Notes: a model not told the origin generated them from the sequence alone. A stretch of DNA of 64,000 nt from Astragalus membranaceus (GCA_039519185.1 CM076847.1:806001-870000); one strand, 5' to 3'; counted from the stretch's first letter, positions 1-12,339 are shown. Made by a program: numbers and translations.

Positions 1-2474
1 GCAAGTCACTGGAACGTTCACTGTCAGGGACAAAATATTGAGTAATAACCTGGAGAAGGTGCAGCAGTTGAGGGAGAAATTCAAAACCTTTGAACTGACG
101 CACGTCCCCATAGAATAGGATAGCTGGTGGCTGAAAAAATGTGCAAGTATACACAGTCACAAACAAGTAGTATAAAAGATCAAACCCACAGGGATTGGAT
201 TAACTCTTGTAGCTTAAAAGTGTATAAATTAGTGTGAACTACACTACTCACAAATTGGGATGATGGTGATAAGTAAACAGAATGCAAATAAGTAATAGAA
301 TGTAGAGGAAATCAGTTGAGAATGAGAGTTGAGATGTCTTTACCAAATAAGTCACTTTCAAGAGTTTTGTGCATTTAAGTGGTGCAGGTGCACTGGATGC
401 AGCTGCATCAGTATGTGCTTTTCAGTCACTTTCTTTAGAGTTTCATTACAAGCTTCATATGTCTAGGCATGCTAAATAAGTTCACTCCTGCCTCTTAAGT
501 ACCCACTGAATCACCCTAAGGACTATGTTATCCTATGTCTAGGACTTAACATGGAATTAACAAAGGTTTATTTATTAAAACAAGTTAACAAAGACTTTAT
601 TAAAACACTCACCCTTATTAGTTCTTGAGTTCTAATTGTAAATCATGGCTGTTTTACAAATCTACTTATTTCAAGCGATCAACCTTAAGACAAGTGTTGA
701 AAGAAGTGTTACACAGAACTCAAATGCATACATCATATAAAAGCACAACAACTTACTTAAAAGATCATTATAAGGTTAGAGCATCTCAACTAAAGAAATT
801 TAGCCCATGTTAGACATTGCAAGACATATATAAACTGAATAGAACGTGTTTATATACTTGAAATCATAAAAAAAGCAACAAGGTAAAGGTTACACAAGTT
901 GGAGTTCCTTTGCATGAATTCCCAAGCAATGCAGGTGCACTGATTCCCTGCACTTAGCTAGCACTACGTGGAAGTGAAGAAAGAAGTTGTCAATTCCTTC
1001 CTTACCTTCCTGAAAACTTAAAAACTATCTAAAACTAATTCTAAGGATATCTTGTTGATATCTTGAGGTGTGTTTTCAAATGAGAAGTGAGGGTCCTTTT
1101 ATAGCCTTCAAAAAGTGAGACTCCCTTGGAGATTAAGTTAACTTGAGGAGTTAACTAGTGTTAAGTTTCTAAACTTCAAACAGCAAATTGAATCCCACAC
1201 TCAAACACAAATGGAGGTCCAATAATGGATGGCCAAGTGTCCCTAGGTGAGTGACTCTTCAAAGCTAGCTTCTATGGTAGGTGCCGAAATTTGCAAGTTG
1301 CATATGCCCCATGTGATCCATGACTAAGCATGATGTCATCAATGAAGTGATGGTGCATTGGTATGATCTATGGTGCTTCTTGCATTTGTAATCTGTTTTC
1401 GGTGCAGGAGCGTTAAGTGCAGGTGCACAGTTGTTTCCTAGTGCAGGTGCATCAACTCCAGGTGCACTGAACAAACACATCAAACATACCAATATATATA
1501 CAAGATGCTAATCCATGAGTGTGACCCTTCTTATAAACCTTAAATGTTGTTATTTTATTCATACAACTATATTTAACATATATTGTACTTGAGTTTATGT
1601 AATTATTTAGGTTTAGATGCATAAATAACTCTATATAAAATAGAGTTATCAATAGCAGGGCAGACATCTTAGCCAAATTGGTCAGCACCAAAAAGCCCGA
1701 CAATAACCGGACGGTCATTCAAGAAACCATCCAGCAGCCAAGCATTAACGAAATACAGGTCCTCTCAGTAGAAACGGAAGGAAATTGCTGGATGACCGAC
1801 GTGATAACCTACCTAAGAGGTACACAACTGCAGGCGACGAAAGAAGAGTTGCAGAAACTAGCAAAAACGGCCAGCAAATATACCATGATCGGTTCAGAGC
1901 TCTACAAAAAGGGATTCTCAACTCCCCTCCTCAGGTGCGTAACGCTCGGCCAAGCAGAAGAAATCGTTCGGGAGTGACATGAAGGATTCTGTGGTAGTCA
2001 TATTTGTGGCCAAGCCCCAGCTGCCAAAATCACAAGAGCTGGGTATTACTGGCCGACCATCAAGAAAGATTCCTTGGAATTTGTAAAAAGATGTGACAAA
2101 TGCCAACGCCATTCTAGCATCCCTAAAGCACCACCAACAAACCTGGCAGGCAATCCTGCCAGCATGGCCATTCATCACCTGGGGAGTCGACATCTTGGGC
2201 CTGTTTCCTCCCGTTGCCAGTCAAGTAAAGTTCCTAATAGTAGTCGTCGACTACTTCGCCAAGTGGATTGAAGTTGAGCCAGTGGCAAAGATCACCGCCC
2301 AGAAGGTAAAAAGATTTTACTGAAAAAACTAATATGTAGGTCCCGCGTCCCAGAAAACATCATAACCGACAATGGGACCCTGTTCGCCTCAGAAGCAGAG
2401 GCAGATTTCTGCGAAACTTGGAAGATCCAGTAGATATTCGCATCAGTGGAACGCCCACAGACGAACGACCAGGC
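1..2474 (+). pseudogene. Ty3/gypsy pol remnant: end of RNase H and first half of integrase
   Basis: This is the 3' part of a retrotransposon polyprotein whose protease, reverse transcriptase and gag lie before the window. Bases 2-119 encode the end of RNase H (TGTFTVRD, then KTFELTHVPIE). After the solo LTR at 125-1651 the frame resumes with SRADILAKL. It continues into the integrase zinc-binding region (HEGFCGSHI, then YYWP and CDKCQRH near 1979-2110) and the first part of the catalytic core (WGVDILG, VVVDYF, TDNGTLF; 2180-2390). It cannot be functional: there are in-frame stops near 115 and 1976, a frameshift near 2145 and more stops near 2323-2335 and 2430. The integrase resembles Ty3/gypsy elements of the Tat/Athila type, but that lineage call is an impression from motif style. 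The other half of the integrase is at 3245-3787, beyond a second solo LTR. Confidence 0.85.
125..1651 (-). mobile_element. Solo LTR (1527 bp) inserted in gypsy RNase H
   Basis: The insert starts with TG (TGGTGGCTG) and ends with CA (GAGTTATCA), and is flanked by the 5-bp direct repeat ATAGC at 120-124 and 1652-1656. Removing it with one repeat restores the RNase H reading frame, so the borders are exact. Read on the minus strand it begins TGATAACTC, followed by a short hairpin that returns as GAGTTAT. The LTR entering the window end at 63386 begins in the same way, which fixes the orientation and suggests one family. No internal retroelement genes are present, so this is a solo LTR left by LTR-LTR recombination. 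The short ORFs inside it are not convincing genes. Confidence 0.85.
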
Positions 2475-3244
2475 TGATGAGATCTAACATGATCTTTTAG
2501 GATTTGGATCTAGAAATATGGCAACTCAAATATTTTCTCACAAAAACACATTCAACAACACTAAAAGGAAGACATAAATACTTACATGAAAGAGGAAGAA
2601 AGATCAAAGATGGACAAGACTTGAAATGGAGGTGGAGAAGGATGTCCGCCACTTCTTCCTTGGGAAGATGATAAGGACAACACTATCCTTGAGCTTTCCT
2701 AGCCTCAAGGTTGTGTGCTCAAGGTTCTCATCTCAAGAAACCTTGGAGAATCCATGATGAACCTTCACTAACATTAGCAACTAGCCACTCACCACTCACT
2801 TAGGTATTAGGGCACTCTCATGCTCAAAATGTAAAAGTGAATTTCATTCATCAAAATTCTACCAATTATACTTAGAGTTCGAGTATTTATATTGTGGGTT
2901 TAATGGATCCTAGGCCCACACTCTAAAGTCCAAGAGAGACACAAAATAAGGCCCAATGCGACAAACTAAATCTACTAGGCCATAGCCACTTATCCAAGGC
3001 CAACATGGCTCAAATAAAAGTATTTTACAACTATTAAATGAAAATACAAAGCATAGGAAACACTAGAGTTGGTTATCTAGAAACTCCCTACTATTTACAT
3101 GGTCACCTTCAATGTGTTCTTGTCTTAATGATTAGGTTGAACACATTGAAGTATATTCCCTTGAATTCTTGTCGAGACTCCTTCTTTTGATTTTGATTCT
3201 TTATCTTTGTGGCCTTCATTCAAGCTCCATGTGGGATCACATCA
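2475..3244. mobile_element. Solo LTR (770 bp) inserted in gypsy integrase
   Basis: The insert begins TGATGAGATC and ends GGGATCACATCA, giving imperfect terminal inverted repeats (TGATGAGATC against TGATGTGATC). It is flanked by the 5-bp duplication CAGGC at 2470-2474 and 3245-3249. Without the insert and one duplication, the two halves of the integrase join in frame at the conserved TN-QAEAANK stretch. There is no coding capacity inside. It is a different family from the LTR at 125-1651. Orientation was not determined. Confidence 0.88.
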
Positions 3245-3787
3245 CAGGCCGAGGCAGCAAACAAGATCTTAATGAATGGCCTGAAGAAGCAACTAGACGA
3301 CGCTAAAGGCAACTGGGAAGAAGAGCTCCCTTCGGTACTCTGGTCTTACCACACTACCATAAAGTCGGCAATCGGGGAAACCCCGTTCAGGTTTACATAC
3401 GGAAGCGATGCCATGATCCCAGTGGAAATACTAGAGCCCAGCCCACAGAGATTGTTGACCGAGAAGGCACCAAATGAAGAGCAACTACGAACCAACCTCG
3501 ATCTCCTTAATGAAGTCCGAGCGGTAGCCAAAATAAAAGAAGTCGCCAAACAGCGAGCAATGAGGAAGTTCAACACCAAGGTTAAACCTCGGGAGTTCAG
3601 ACCAGGTGACCTCGTGCTCAGGCAAACAGGAAAGACGGGGGCAGCAGGAAAACTATCCCCCAACTGGGATGGCCCATTCCGAGTTAAAGACGTGCTCGGC
3701 AGAGGAGCGTACAAACTTGAGAAATTAGACAGAGGAAACATCCCAAGATCTTGGAACGCTACAAACCTGAGGTTCTACTACAGCTAG
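3245..3787 (+). pseudogene. Ty3/gypsy integrase, C-terminal half
   Basis: This stretch encodes the end of the integrase core (AEAANKIL, LPSVLWSYHTT, GETPFRFTYG, IPVEI) and the C-terminal region with FRPGDLVLRQTG, LSPNWDGPF and GRGAYKLE, ending at a TAG at 3785-3787. It is uninterrupted over about 180 codons and is the best-preserved part of the element. The start of the longest open frame, at 3209, lies inside the preceding solo LTR, so the N-terminal residues of that frame are not part of the protein. No chromodomain is visible after the C-terminal region. Confidence 0.88.
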
Positions 3788-4157
3788 AAATGAAATGTAC
3801 CTTCTTTGTAACGCCAAAACGGCCGCAATCTTGTACTTTCCAATATCCATGAAATACACGAAGCATTTTCGTCATCTCAAGAACAAAAATTAGAATGTGG
3901 CTAACAATCCCAGACGAAAGTCCCGAACCGGTAAGAACCGAGCAACGTCTCGACGTTACTTTTGGGCAAAGAAATCAAGTCCCGACAAGCAATAAGCGGG
4001 GCTGACGAGCCTCCGCCCCACCCTTGGGCGAACCTCATGGGAAAAAAGCGAAGGTGACGTACTTGCCGCACCGTGAGGAATCCTCTTAGACAAAAGGCAA
4101 AATCGGGAGAGGCGCCGCAATATGATCGAACGATCAACGTTGCTCTAAGAGGGGAAC

Positions 4158-5660
4158 TGTAAAGACCCGATAGGTGGAGACTGGCGAAATCCGACGTGCA
4201 CCCTCGGGAACCAAAGACGAAGCGAATGCGCTCGCAAAAACCAAAAGTTTCAACGGGAAAGTACACCCTTGGAAGACCGGGCATTCTAATCATAAAAACT
4301 CTCGAAGCGACACTAAAGCGAGATACATTGATGTCTCGAACGTCAAAATAAAGGAAGGAAAACGGAACACCGTTCGGACAAAATCCCAAATAAAAACATA
4401 ACCGACCAGTTGTAATATTGATTATAAGCAAAATTACACTGATCCTCCCGTAAAGGGGGAAGTACAAAATTACGAAGACGAGTATTACATTATTATCATA
4501 TAAGCTAACAGGCCTATTATGTGCTATTTCCTTAAAACCGCAGGTCCCGCGAGATGAACAGGGTAAAAGAAGACCCAGCACTGGCGATCTCACATCGGAG
4601 CAGGTCGAAGACAAAGAATGGCTGAAGAGACGGCGCACGAAGCCCCCGCTGCAGCTCTACCCAGGAGACTATATGAAGCCAACCAGAGGATGGCGGCAGG
4701 ACCGCCCAAAGAGAGAAGAGAACTAGGAGCTACACAAAAAGCACTCGAGAACGCACACAGAAACACTCGAGAAACTCAGGAGAGGGATCCAGCTCCAAAC
4801 CAAGCATGATGGAGGCCTATCAACCAGAAAAGAGAAGGAAGCAGAAAGAAAGAAGGGCGAAAGGTACCTCCATAAGAGAGCCTCCCTCTCTCTTATATAG
4901 CACTACTACGAAGGTGATCACCAATCCAAAAGAAAAACAATAATGACAAGGCACAAAAAATGACAGTCAAACTACAGAAACCGAGGTGGTCAAGGATTGA
5001 GAGTCAGAATCAAACGAGCAGAGCCATCAAATCAATCACATGTCCTCAGTCACAGCAAACATCGGGAACACCGCCTTCAAACCGAGGGCTAAAAAACCAA
5101 AGGCATCGGCCTTTCCACTTAATCTAAAGGGCTAGGAGCCGAAGACTATATATGTTTCGACGACTGAAGGGCTACGTACAATACAGTCGAGCTCAACTTG
5201 TTTTGAATGACTTCGCGCTCCGCGCTCGCCGCTCGAAGGGCTCTGTTCCCATCCGGACCAGCCGGTTCCTACATCCGCTCGGCTCTCGAAGGACCTTCCC
5301 TAAAGACCGACCGATTGGCCAGAAATATTTAGCCTCTACCTCTCTTAGAAAGAAATGAAGCATAATTAGGGGGAAATATCCCTGATTTCCCTCCTCTTGT
5401 CTGTAACGGCCAACTCGGCCATTAATTGTAATACTTAGCATTAATACCTCTGTACTATAAATAAAGGCCCTCTGAGGCCAATAAATGGATCCCAACCTTT
5501 ATTCTCTAATCATTCTCTTTACTTCTAGCATAACTTGTGTTCGGTTCTTTCTCAACAAGAGAAACCGATCGTAATAGTACCAAATAATATCCGAGTTAAA
5601 TTACCCGACTAAGTTTTAATCACGTTACTTAATTTTAGATGCCCGGCACTGCACTGCAAC
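4158..5660 (+). mobile_element. 3' LTR of the Ty3/gypsy element
   Basis: A purine-rich tract (AAGAGGGGAA at 4147-4156) lies directly before TGTAAAGACC at 4158, the expected arrangement of polypurine tract and LTR start. A TATA-like box (TACTATAAATAAAGG, about 5452-5466) and AATAAA signals near 5460 and 5482 fit the U3/R boundary. The right edge is uncertain, near the CA dinucleotides at 5650-5666, because the 5' LTR and its target duplication lie outside the window. Bases 3788-4157 between integrase and LTR are the 3' untranslated part of the element. The 245-aa minus-strand frame at 3901-4638 overlaps both and has no recognisable content. Confidence 0.7.
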
Positions 5661-5666
5661 AGCTAA

Positions 5667-7112
5667 GTTGCAATTCAAAATGAGCATTTGGAGTCAATCA
5701 CATAATTACAGATCATCATCCCCTCTTTCTTCCTTTTTTTTCCTGTTGTCTGATGTGTGTTGATTATCGGAATCGTTTACCTTTTAATCAATTTTTTCTC
5801 CATTTTCTAACATGAAATGAGAAAAGGACTACTTTAATTGCATGTAATAGACAACAATACTGATTGTTACACTAACTCTGATTATTAATATATTGAGACA
5901 CCACCTTAAGATAGTTTTTCCCGAAAGGCACGTCCAAGCTACCGACAACATAGCTAATGCCATGCATATAAATATAATAATATTAATATATAAATGTAAC
6001 TTGATTGTCCAAGCAACTAGTACTAATTAAGATCAGAAAACAAACAAAACAAGATGCATAATGAGACGGAAAAATTATTTAAAGCATCCCTATTTATATA
6101 GTGTGTACAAATATGTTATTGATATGATATACTATTTGTGTTGACAATAATAAAAATCTTCAGCGACAAATTGTATAAATAGTTTTTTTTTGAAAGGATT
6201 AATTGTATAAATAGTTATTTTACATGATGAGAAACATAGTATTTTCTATTATAAATAAAAATATTAAAAATTTGTATTCCCAAGGCTTAATATTTTCCGT
6301 CAGATATTCAAAAGTTATGAAATTATAAAGACAAAATGTAAAAAAAAAAAAATAAACATTATACTAAATATTAATTAATCAACTTATCTTTTTGCAAGTG
6401 AGGATTTTCACCGATGGGGTGGAGTAAAAATTTGCACCCATTAAAATTGAAAATGCTCTTTCTTTTGAATCAATGGTTGTGATCCAATTTAGAGAGTATT
6501 CATTTGAGGGTTCCACAGACCACAGCCATGGTTTTACTTTTGGTACATGCACTTCCTGTTATAGTTTAAGTTTTCTTATTTAAATGATTTTGCTAGCCGT
6601 TACTATAGTCGTCATATATGCAAACTTTTTGCTTTGTATGATTATCAGCTTTTGATGCCGCCGTTTTTTTTTAAATAAAACTGCGATCCAGTATTCCATG
6701 CAGTACCGTGGTAAACAATAAGTATCCTTGCACAAATTAAATTTAAACTGCAGCTTGATTGCTACAAAAAATATGTGGCAAGAATGTCTTACTCTTTGTC
6801 ATCGGGCAATAGGGGAAAGGATTAGCTGCATTTTGATTCTTTTTCTTCATACCGAAGATACGTAATTCAAAGAGTCATTAAAGTACAAGAAAAAAGAAGA
6901 CAACTTATTGTTCTTCGGAGGAAAAATATACAACACTATTTCTACTTTTGAGTAAAATTATACGACACTAAAGATCACGAGCTTAATTTAGTGTGTCTCA
7001 TTTTGTTTCCCCTTTATTATTAATTTTGAAAATTGTTTCCCCTTTATAATTAGAACTATTTAATGGTCAAGATCGGATAAAGACGGAATATAATATAAAG
7101 CCGAATAATAGG
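5667..7112. other. AT-rich intergenic DNA
   Basis: I see no gene, repeat border or recognisable element here. It is AT-rich with many homopolymer runs. Confidence 0.6.
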
Positions 7113-7114
7113 CA

Positions 7115-7368
7115 AAATTGCTCATGAAATCCCTTAGCATAATTTCAAATTTCAAATTTAGCATTTATCTTTTTTTTTTCAAGTTGGTCCTTTGAGTTTC
7201 AAAATATTTCTGCATTACCCATTTTTTAAGTTTTAAATTTATTTCGTTTAAAAAAGTCAAAGTAAGTGTTACATGGATGACGTGTTTGTCATGGTGCCCA
7301 CGTGTCTCCTTTTTCTAGCGACTAGTTATATTAATTATTAGAATAAAAAAATGTAAGGGATTTTCTGA
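7115..7368. mobile_element. Possible MITE-like element
   Basis: The ends are imperfect inverted repeats: CTCATGAAATCCCTTA near 7121 and AAGGGATTTTCTGAAAC near 7356. The interior is AT-rich and carries a G-box-like CACGTG near 7300. No clear target duplication was found, so family and borders are uncertain. Confidence 0.35.
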
Positions 7369-7953
7369 AACCAAGTGTGCATACATGAACATGAGTAGAG
7401 ATGTAGGTTATCGACGCTGACGATGGTGGACGTAGAAAAGTCAAGCAGTCATGAGAGATCCGTGTTAAACTCGGAGAGAATGGAAAGGGAAACATGGGGA
7501 CATGGGGTGGTCGAAACTAAACAGGGTCGATCCAAAAATCTTTTTTAGTGGGTGGGCCTAAAGCAAATTTTTGGTTGAAGCCATTGTTCTTATCGTTAGG
7601 TCTTATATGAAACATTTTTGCTTTATAAAAACTAATGACAAAATATGAGGTTAAAGCTAGGATTTTAATAGTCTTAGTTTTGGATCACCCTAATAAAAAC
7701 TAAGGGAATCTGCCAGCTATCAAATCTACACTACAACCCTATTCTCTCTCTGAAATCTAGGAGAAAGATTTTTAGGCAACGACTATGGAACCTTCCAGAA
7801 TTTGGTGACTCACCAAGAGCATCTAAGGGGAATATTCTCACCATTATTCTCAGCATTTGGCATCATGCCTCTCCACTAGGCGCCAAGGTACTGTCGGGTA
7901 CTGTTATGTTGTTGTGGTACGGTGCAAGGGCGCCTTGGGCGCATTAGCAGTGT
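7369..7953. other. Intergenic DNA before the copia relic
   Basis: I found no supported gene. The last part (about 7860-7950) may be the outer part of the copia LTR, but the second LTR copy is disrupted there, so the edge cannot be set. Confidence 0.5.
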
Positions 7954-8142
7954 TGCTAGCAATATTTGAACCATGTGCCTTGTACTTGGTCCCCATATTC
8001 TGATTACTTGATGTGCTAGTGCTAGGTTCCTCAGACATGGGCTCCAACTCAGACATGGGCTCCAATTCGGACATAGGCGCCATGGACGCCAATTTGGACA
8101 TGAACGCCATGGGCGCCATTGCTTCACTATTTAATTTCATCA
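7954..8142 (-). repeat. 3' LTR (partial) of a deleted Ty1/copia element
   Basis: On the minus strand a polypurine tract (GCGAGGGGGG) lies directly before TGATGAAATTAAATAG at 8142, the start of the LTR. The same sequence occurs as a direct repeat at 9787-9969 on the other side of the copia pol fragment. The LTR contains short tandem units built around GACATGGGCGCCAA and GACATGGGCTCCAA. Confidence 0.65.
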
Positions 8143-8149
8143 CCCCCCT

Positions 8150-9525
8150 CGCAAGCTGGACCATGGTATATGTTAAGCATGCCAAGCTTGGAAATGAAAG
8201 GAACAAAAGCAATAGGAGGTAGAGCCTTTGTAAAGAAGTCTGTTAGTTGTCCCGTTGAACTAACTGGTAGCAATTTCAGAGTTCCATCTTGAACCTTTTC
8301 CCTAACAAAGTGGCAATTTATTTCAAGGTGTTTGGTTCTCTCATGGAATACAGGATTGGCAGCTATATGAATGGCACTTTAATTATCACAATAGAGAGCA
8401 GATGCCCTTTCACACTGAATTCCCAAATCCTTAAGCAAGAATATCAACCATTGCAGCTCACATGTTGCTGTTGATAGAGCTCTATACTCAGCTTCAGAAG
8501 ATGATCTTGATACGGTTTGTTGTTTCTTTGTTCCCCATGACACTAAAGAGGATCCCAGAAAAAAACAGTAGCCAGTGATTGACTTCCTTGTATCTAAGCA
8601 ATTTGCCCAATCAGCATCAGAGAAGCCAAAAATTTGTAGAATATAGTTTCTAGGGAAAAATAGACCACGACTAGGACTTCCTTTCAAGAATCTAAGCACT
8701 CTGCTGGAAGAGTTGTAATGTGTGACAGTAGGTGAGTTGATGTGTTGGCTTAGTTGCTGCACAGCAAATGTTATATCTGGTCTTGTGTTTGTTAAATACA
8801 AGAGTCTTCCAATCAACCTCCTATATGAATTTGGTTCTGCATACGGCTCAGCAGAATCCTTGTGAAGTTTGATGTTTGAGTCCAATGGAGTAGTAGCTGG
8901 CTTGGAGCCAAGATGGCCTGATTCATGTAGCAAGTCAAGGCAATATTTCCTTTGACAAATTGATATTCCAACTTTGCTTTGAGACACTTCAAGCCCAAGA
9001 AGATACTTCAAAGATCCTAGATCTTTGATTTTGAAATTAGTGTCCAATATGCTTTTGATTCTGTCGAACTCCTTTAAGCAATTTCTTGCTAAAATAACAT
9101 CATCAACATAAACAAGAAGAGCGGTAAAATGCTCTCCATTATAGTTAGTAAACAAAGAATAATCTGAGCTGGATTGTTTGTATCCTTGTGTGAGCAACAA
9201 GGTAGTGAGCTTCTCATACCACTTTCGGCTAGCCTGGTTAAGTCCATATAAGGACTTCTTCAATTTGCACACTTGGTTATTCTTGTCACATTGCACTCCT
9301 TTGGGAATTTCCATGTATACATCTTCCTTCAAATCTACATAAAGAAAAGCATTATTTACATCTAACTGATGTAAGTTCCAGCCCTTCATGGAAGCAACAG
9401 CCAAGAGCATTCTCACAGTAGTAAGCTTGGCTACAGGACTAAAAGTATCAAAGAAATCCAATCCCTCTACTTGATTATACCCTTTTGCAACCAATCTAGC
9501 TTTGTATCTCTTAAATTAAATTCTT
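8150..9525 (-). pseudogene. Ty1/copia reverse transcriptase and RNase H remnant
   Basis: The minus strand encodes a Ty1/copia reverse transcriptase (ARLVAKGYNQ, FSPVAKLTTVR, LDVNNAFLYVDL, SLYGLNQ, catalytic LLVYVDDVI) followed by RNase H (FSDADWANC, KSITGYCFFLG, SRSSSEAEYRAL). One stop replaces the expected Gln codon after ALYCDN near 8380, and the RNase H tail continues to about 8150. Capsid, protease and integrase are absent: the frame starts abruptly in the reverse transcriptase, so the element has a large internal deletion. The long unbroken frame at 8379-9494 suggests the decay is not very old. Confidence 0.88.
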
Positions 9526-9654
9526 TTAAACATGACTGTAGCTATCTTAAAAGAATTAAAAGAGAGTAATTTATATACTACATATATTTGAGCAGGTTTT
9601 TTCTTAAAGATTTATGTTAGCTGTTTTTTATTTTAGTTAATGTTAACTCCGTTT

Positions 9655-9786
9655 TAAATTATTTTGGTTTGGTTTGGTTTGATTTTTTTAGGAAGCCAAC
9701 CGAACCAAACCAAACCGCATGTAGTTTTACTTTGCGGTTCGGTTCACTTTTTGTCTCAAAAATCGAACCAAACCGCAAACACCCAT
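9655..9786. mobile_element. Inverted-repeat insert (MITE-like) in the copia 5' LTR
   Basis: Runs of GGTTTGGTTTGG on the left and AACCGAACCAAACC on the right, then GCGGTTCGGTTC and CGAACCAAACCGC, form a hairpin-rich block. It ends near AAACACCCATAG, just where homology with the other LTR copy begins. The sequence style resembles short hAT-derived plant MITEs. No clear target duplication was found. Confidence 0.4.
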
Positions 9787-9969
9787 AGTTGCTAGCAATA
9801 TCTGAGCCATGTGCCTTGTACTTGGTCCCCATATTCTGATTACTTGATGTGCTAGTACTAGGTTCCTCAGACATGAGCTCCAACTCAGACATGGGCGCCA
9901 ATTCGGACAGAGGCGCCAATTTGGACATGGACGCCATGGGCGCCATTGCTTCACTATTTAATTTTATCA
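9787..9969 (-). repeat. 5' LTR (partial) of the deleted copia element
   Basis: This is a direct repeat of 7954-8142: both contain TTGCTAGCAATAT, ATGTGCCTTGTACTTGG and CGCCATTGCTTCAC. On the minus strand it starts TGATAAAATTAAATAG at 9969. It lies upstream of the reverse-transcriptase frame in element orientation, so it is the 5' LTR. Confidence 0.65.
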
Positions 9970-11643
9970 AGATGCGCACTAAAATTACTGCTATACCTAC
10001 GCTGCCCAGAGAATGCTAATTGTCATCCCTAATTTTATGTCTAACCTGTTTTGGTCAACATGCATTTTGACAAACATGTGCCTGGCTCCATGGCCTTCAT
10101 AATAATTGGTGTACTATGTGGTCATTTTAACTTGTCGGATTTGGCCTCTTTTGGGACCCATAAAGGTTGAATTATCTCATGAGATATGTATCCTACAGCT
10201 GACAACCCTTAAGATTAGCTGGGCACATGGTTTGCTTATACAAGTCTAGATTTCCCGGCTTAATAAATTGAGACCAAACAAGTCAATTGTTATATTTCAG
10301 CTCTGTTTAAGTCTTTATATATTTGTGCTTTATATTCCTATATATGCTTGTTTCGTTATGATGTAGAGAGAAAGAGAGAGAAAAAGATGTATTTGTGGGT
10401 AAATTTATCTACAAAACTTGTTTGAGACCCCGAGAATCTTGTTTCTCTTTTCCTCGTTTATTTTTCTTTCTGATTGTATTCTTTTCTCCGTATTTTCTGC
10501 AGATAGATATTTAAGTTAATTTCCCTATTAAAAAACAAGGAGAAAGATTATTAACAAAAGAGAAGCATGATACCATGTTGACTTGATGTTGTATTTCATT
10601 TCTGATTTCACCGTCGAAGTGCTTGTATAATTGACTAATTTGTCAAGCAAATAAAAAAATAATAATGAGTATGTAAATCAATGATTGGGTATTGCGTGAA
10701 TTATTTTGTACTAATGATCGAAAAGCGTAGTAATTATTAGTTATTAGTAGTAGTATAAAATGGAGGTAAGAATGTGTGGAAAGTAAAGAAGTCTATAAGT
10801 GAGGTGACCTCATACGCTTAGGTGGAGTGAGGAAAATAAGTTTGGGAGCGAAGAAATGAAACAGGCTGTACCACACCACCACCAGCACCTAAACACGAGA
10901 AGAATTTTAGAAGCAAAAGTGAAGTGGTCCTCCAAAACGACTTTAACATAATTACCTAATGGAAAGAAAAGTCTTCCTTTGCTTTATTTCTGATTTACTC
11001 CTTCCTTTCCTATCCTATTATTCCTACATTATAAGCATTGAAAGTGACTCACGTTTCCTCCATTTTGTTATTCCATTTTCCAAACACTCTGTCCAATCCA
11101 ATCCCTCTCTCTCTCTCTCTAGCTTTTTCACCCCCACTAATACTATGCCTATGGCTTCCACCACGTTTAATATCAAACCCGCATCTAATTTATCTTTAAA
11201 ACTACGTAATGCAACTTTATATTTTAAAATTATGAAATCAAAGGAAGATGATTTGTTTCCCATTAAATTCAACCAACTTCAATAATTTGATGTTGTATTT
11301 ATTTACACATTATTAGAATTCAGAGACTTTCAATTACACACGGCATTGACTACCATAAACAATGAGGGAGGTGCAGATTGTAAGCTTATTCAAAATTAAT
11401 AGGTTCACGTGGGAACGAACAGTGGTGAATGTACAATGGAATGGAGTATTCACCGCCAGCTCAGCCTTAAAATGCTGCAACAAATGTGATGATATCCTCA
11501 TTTGCAGAGAAAAAAAAATACTAATATACTATTACTGCTAAGGAACGAATCTTGACAGTTGAGAAAAATTAAGGTAGATTTGTTCAGAACAAACACCATA
11601 CAAAAATGTACCGAATTTGCTCCACTTGGAGGATTGTAGGGCG
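9970..11643. other. Intergenic DNA
   Basis: I see no convincing gene or element. There are AT-rich stretches and a few short CT/GA tracts (10367-10385; 11107-11120). A 108-codon frame at 10959-11285 has no recognisable content. Confidence 0.55.
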
Positions 11644-11651
11644 ATTTTTAA

Positions 11652-12205
11652 GGGTTTTATATTTCATAACCCCCTTCTTATAACCCCCTTCTTCTACTCT
11701 ATACCCCATTTTAATGTAAATCCTTAAAATACTCTGAATTTTTAATAGAAAAAACGTTTTTTTTAAAATTTTCGGAAATAGAGGCATTTTCGGAAAGCAT
11801 TTTTTTAAACTTTCCGGAAACACCTCAAAACGGGGTATTTCCGGAAGCCATTTTGACTTCCGGAAATACCCTGTTTTGAGGTGGAAGGAAAAATTTTTGG
11901 ATTTCCGGAAACACCTCAAAGCGGGGTATTTCCGGAAGTCAAAATTGACTTCCGAAAACACCCTGTTTTGAGGTGTTTCCGGAAATCCAAATTTTTTTTC
12001 TTCCGCATTTACCTTCTATGGGATGTTTCCGAAAAGTTTTAAACAATTGCCTTCCAGAAATACCCTTGTTTCCGGAAAGTTTAAGGTGAAAAACTTACTT
12101 TTTTTCGGAAATAAGTGTAAATGATGAAAGATTTCGTTATTAAAGTGTTCTAAGGGGTATTTTTGTCCATTTGGCATATTTAGGGGGTACAAAATATAAA
12201 ACCCC
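11652..12205. mobile_element. hAT-type MITE (554 bp) with internal repeats
   Basis: An 8-bp duplication ATTTTTAA (11644-11651 and 12206-12213) flanks inverted ends: GGGTTTTATATTTCATAACC on the left, and on the opposite strand from the right GGGGTTTTATATTTTGTACC. An 8-bp duplication is typical of hAT transposons. The interior is built from direct and inverted copies of a unit containing TTTCCGGAAACACCTCAAAA. It has no coding capacity. A related element lies at 34907-35222. Confidence 0.72.
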
Positions 12206-12339
12206 ATTTTTAATTGGCAGAAGCTTAATTTAATTGTCATTAAATTAAATTTATAAGGGTACAATTGTCTGCACGTTTCGTTCATTAATTGACCTCATAA
12301 TTTTATCAATAGCTAAAAATAAGCCCACGAAGCCTCTTT

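Noticed and set aside
3901..4638. 245-codon minus-strand frame in the gypsy 3' region
   Set aside because: It overlaps the polypurine tract and LTR start and shows no known domain.
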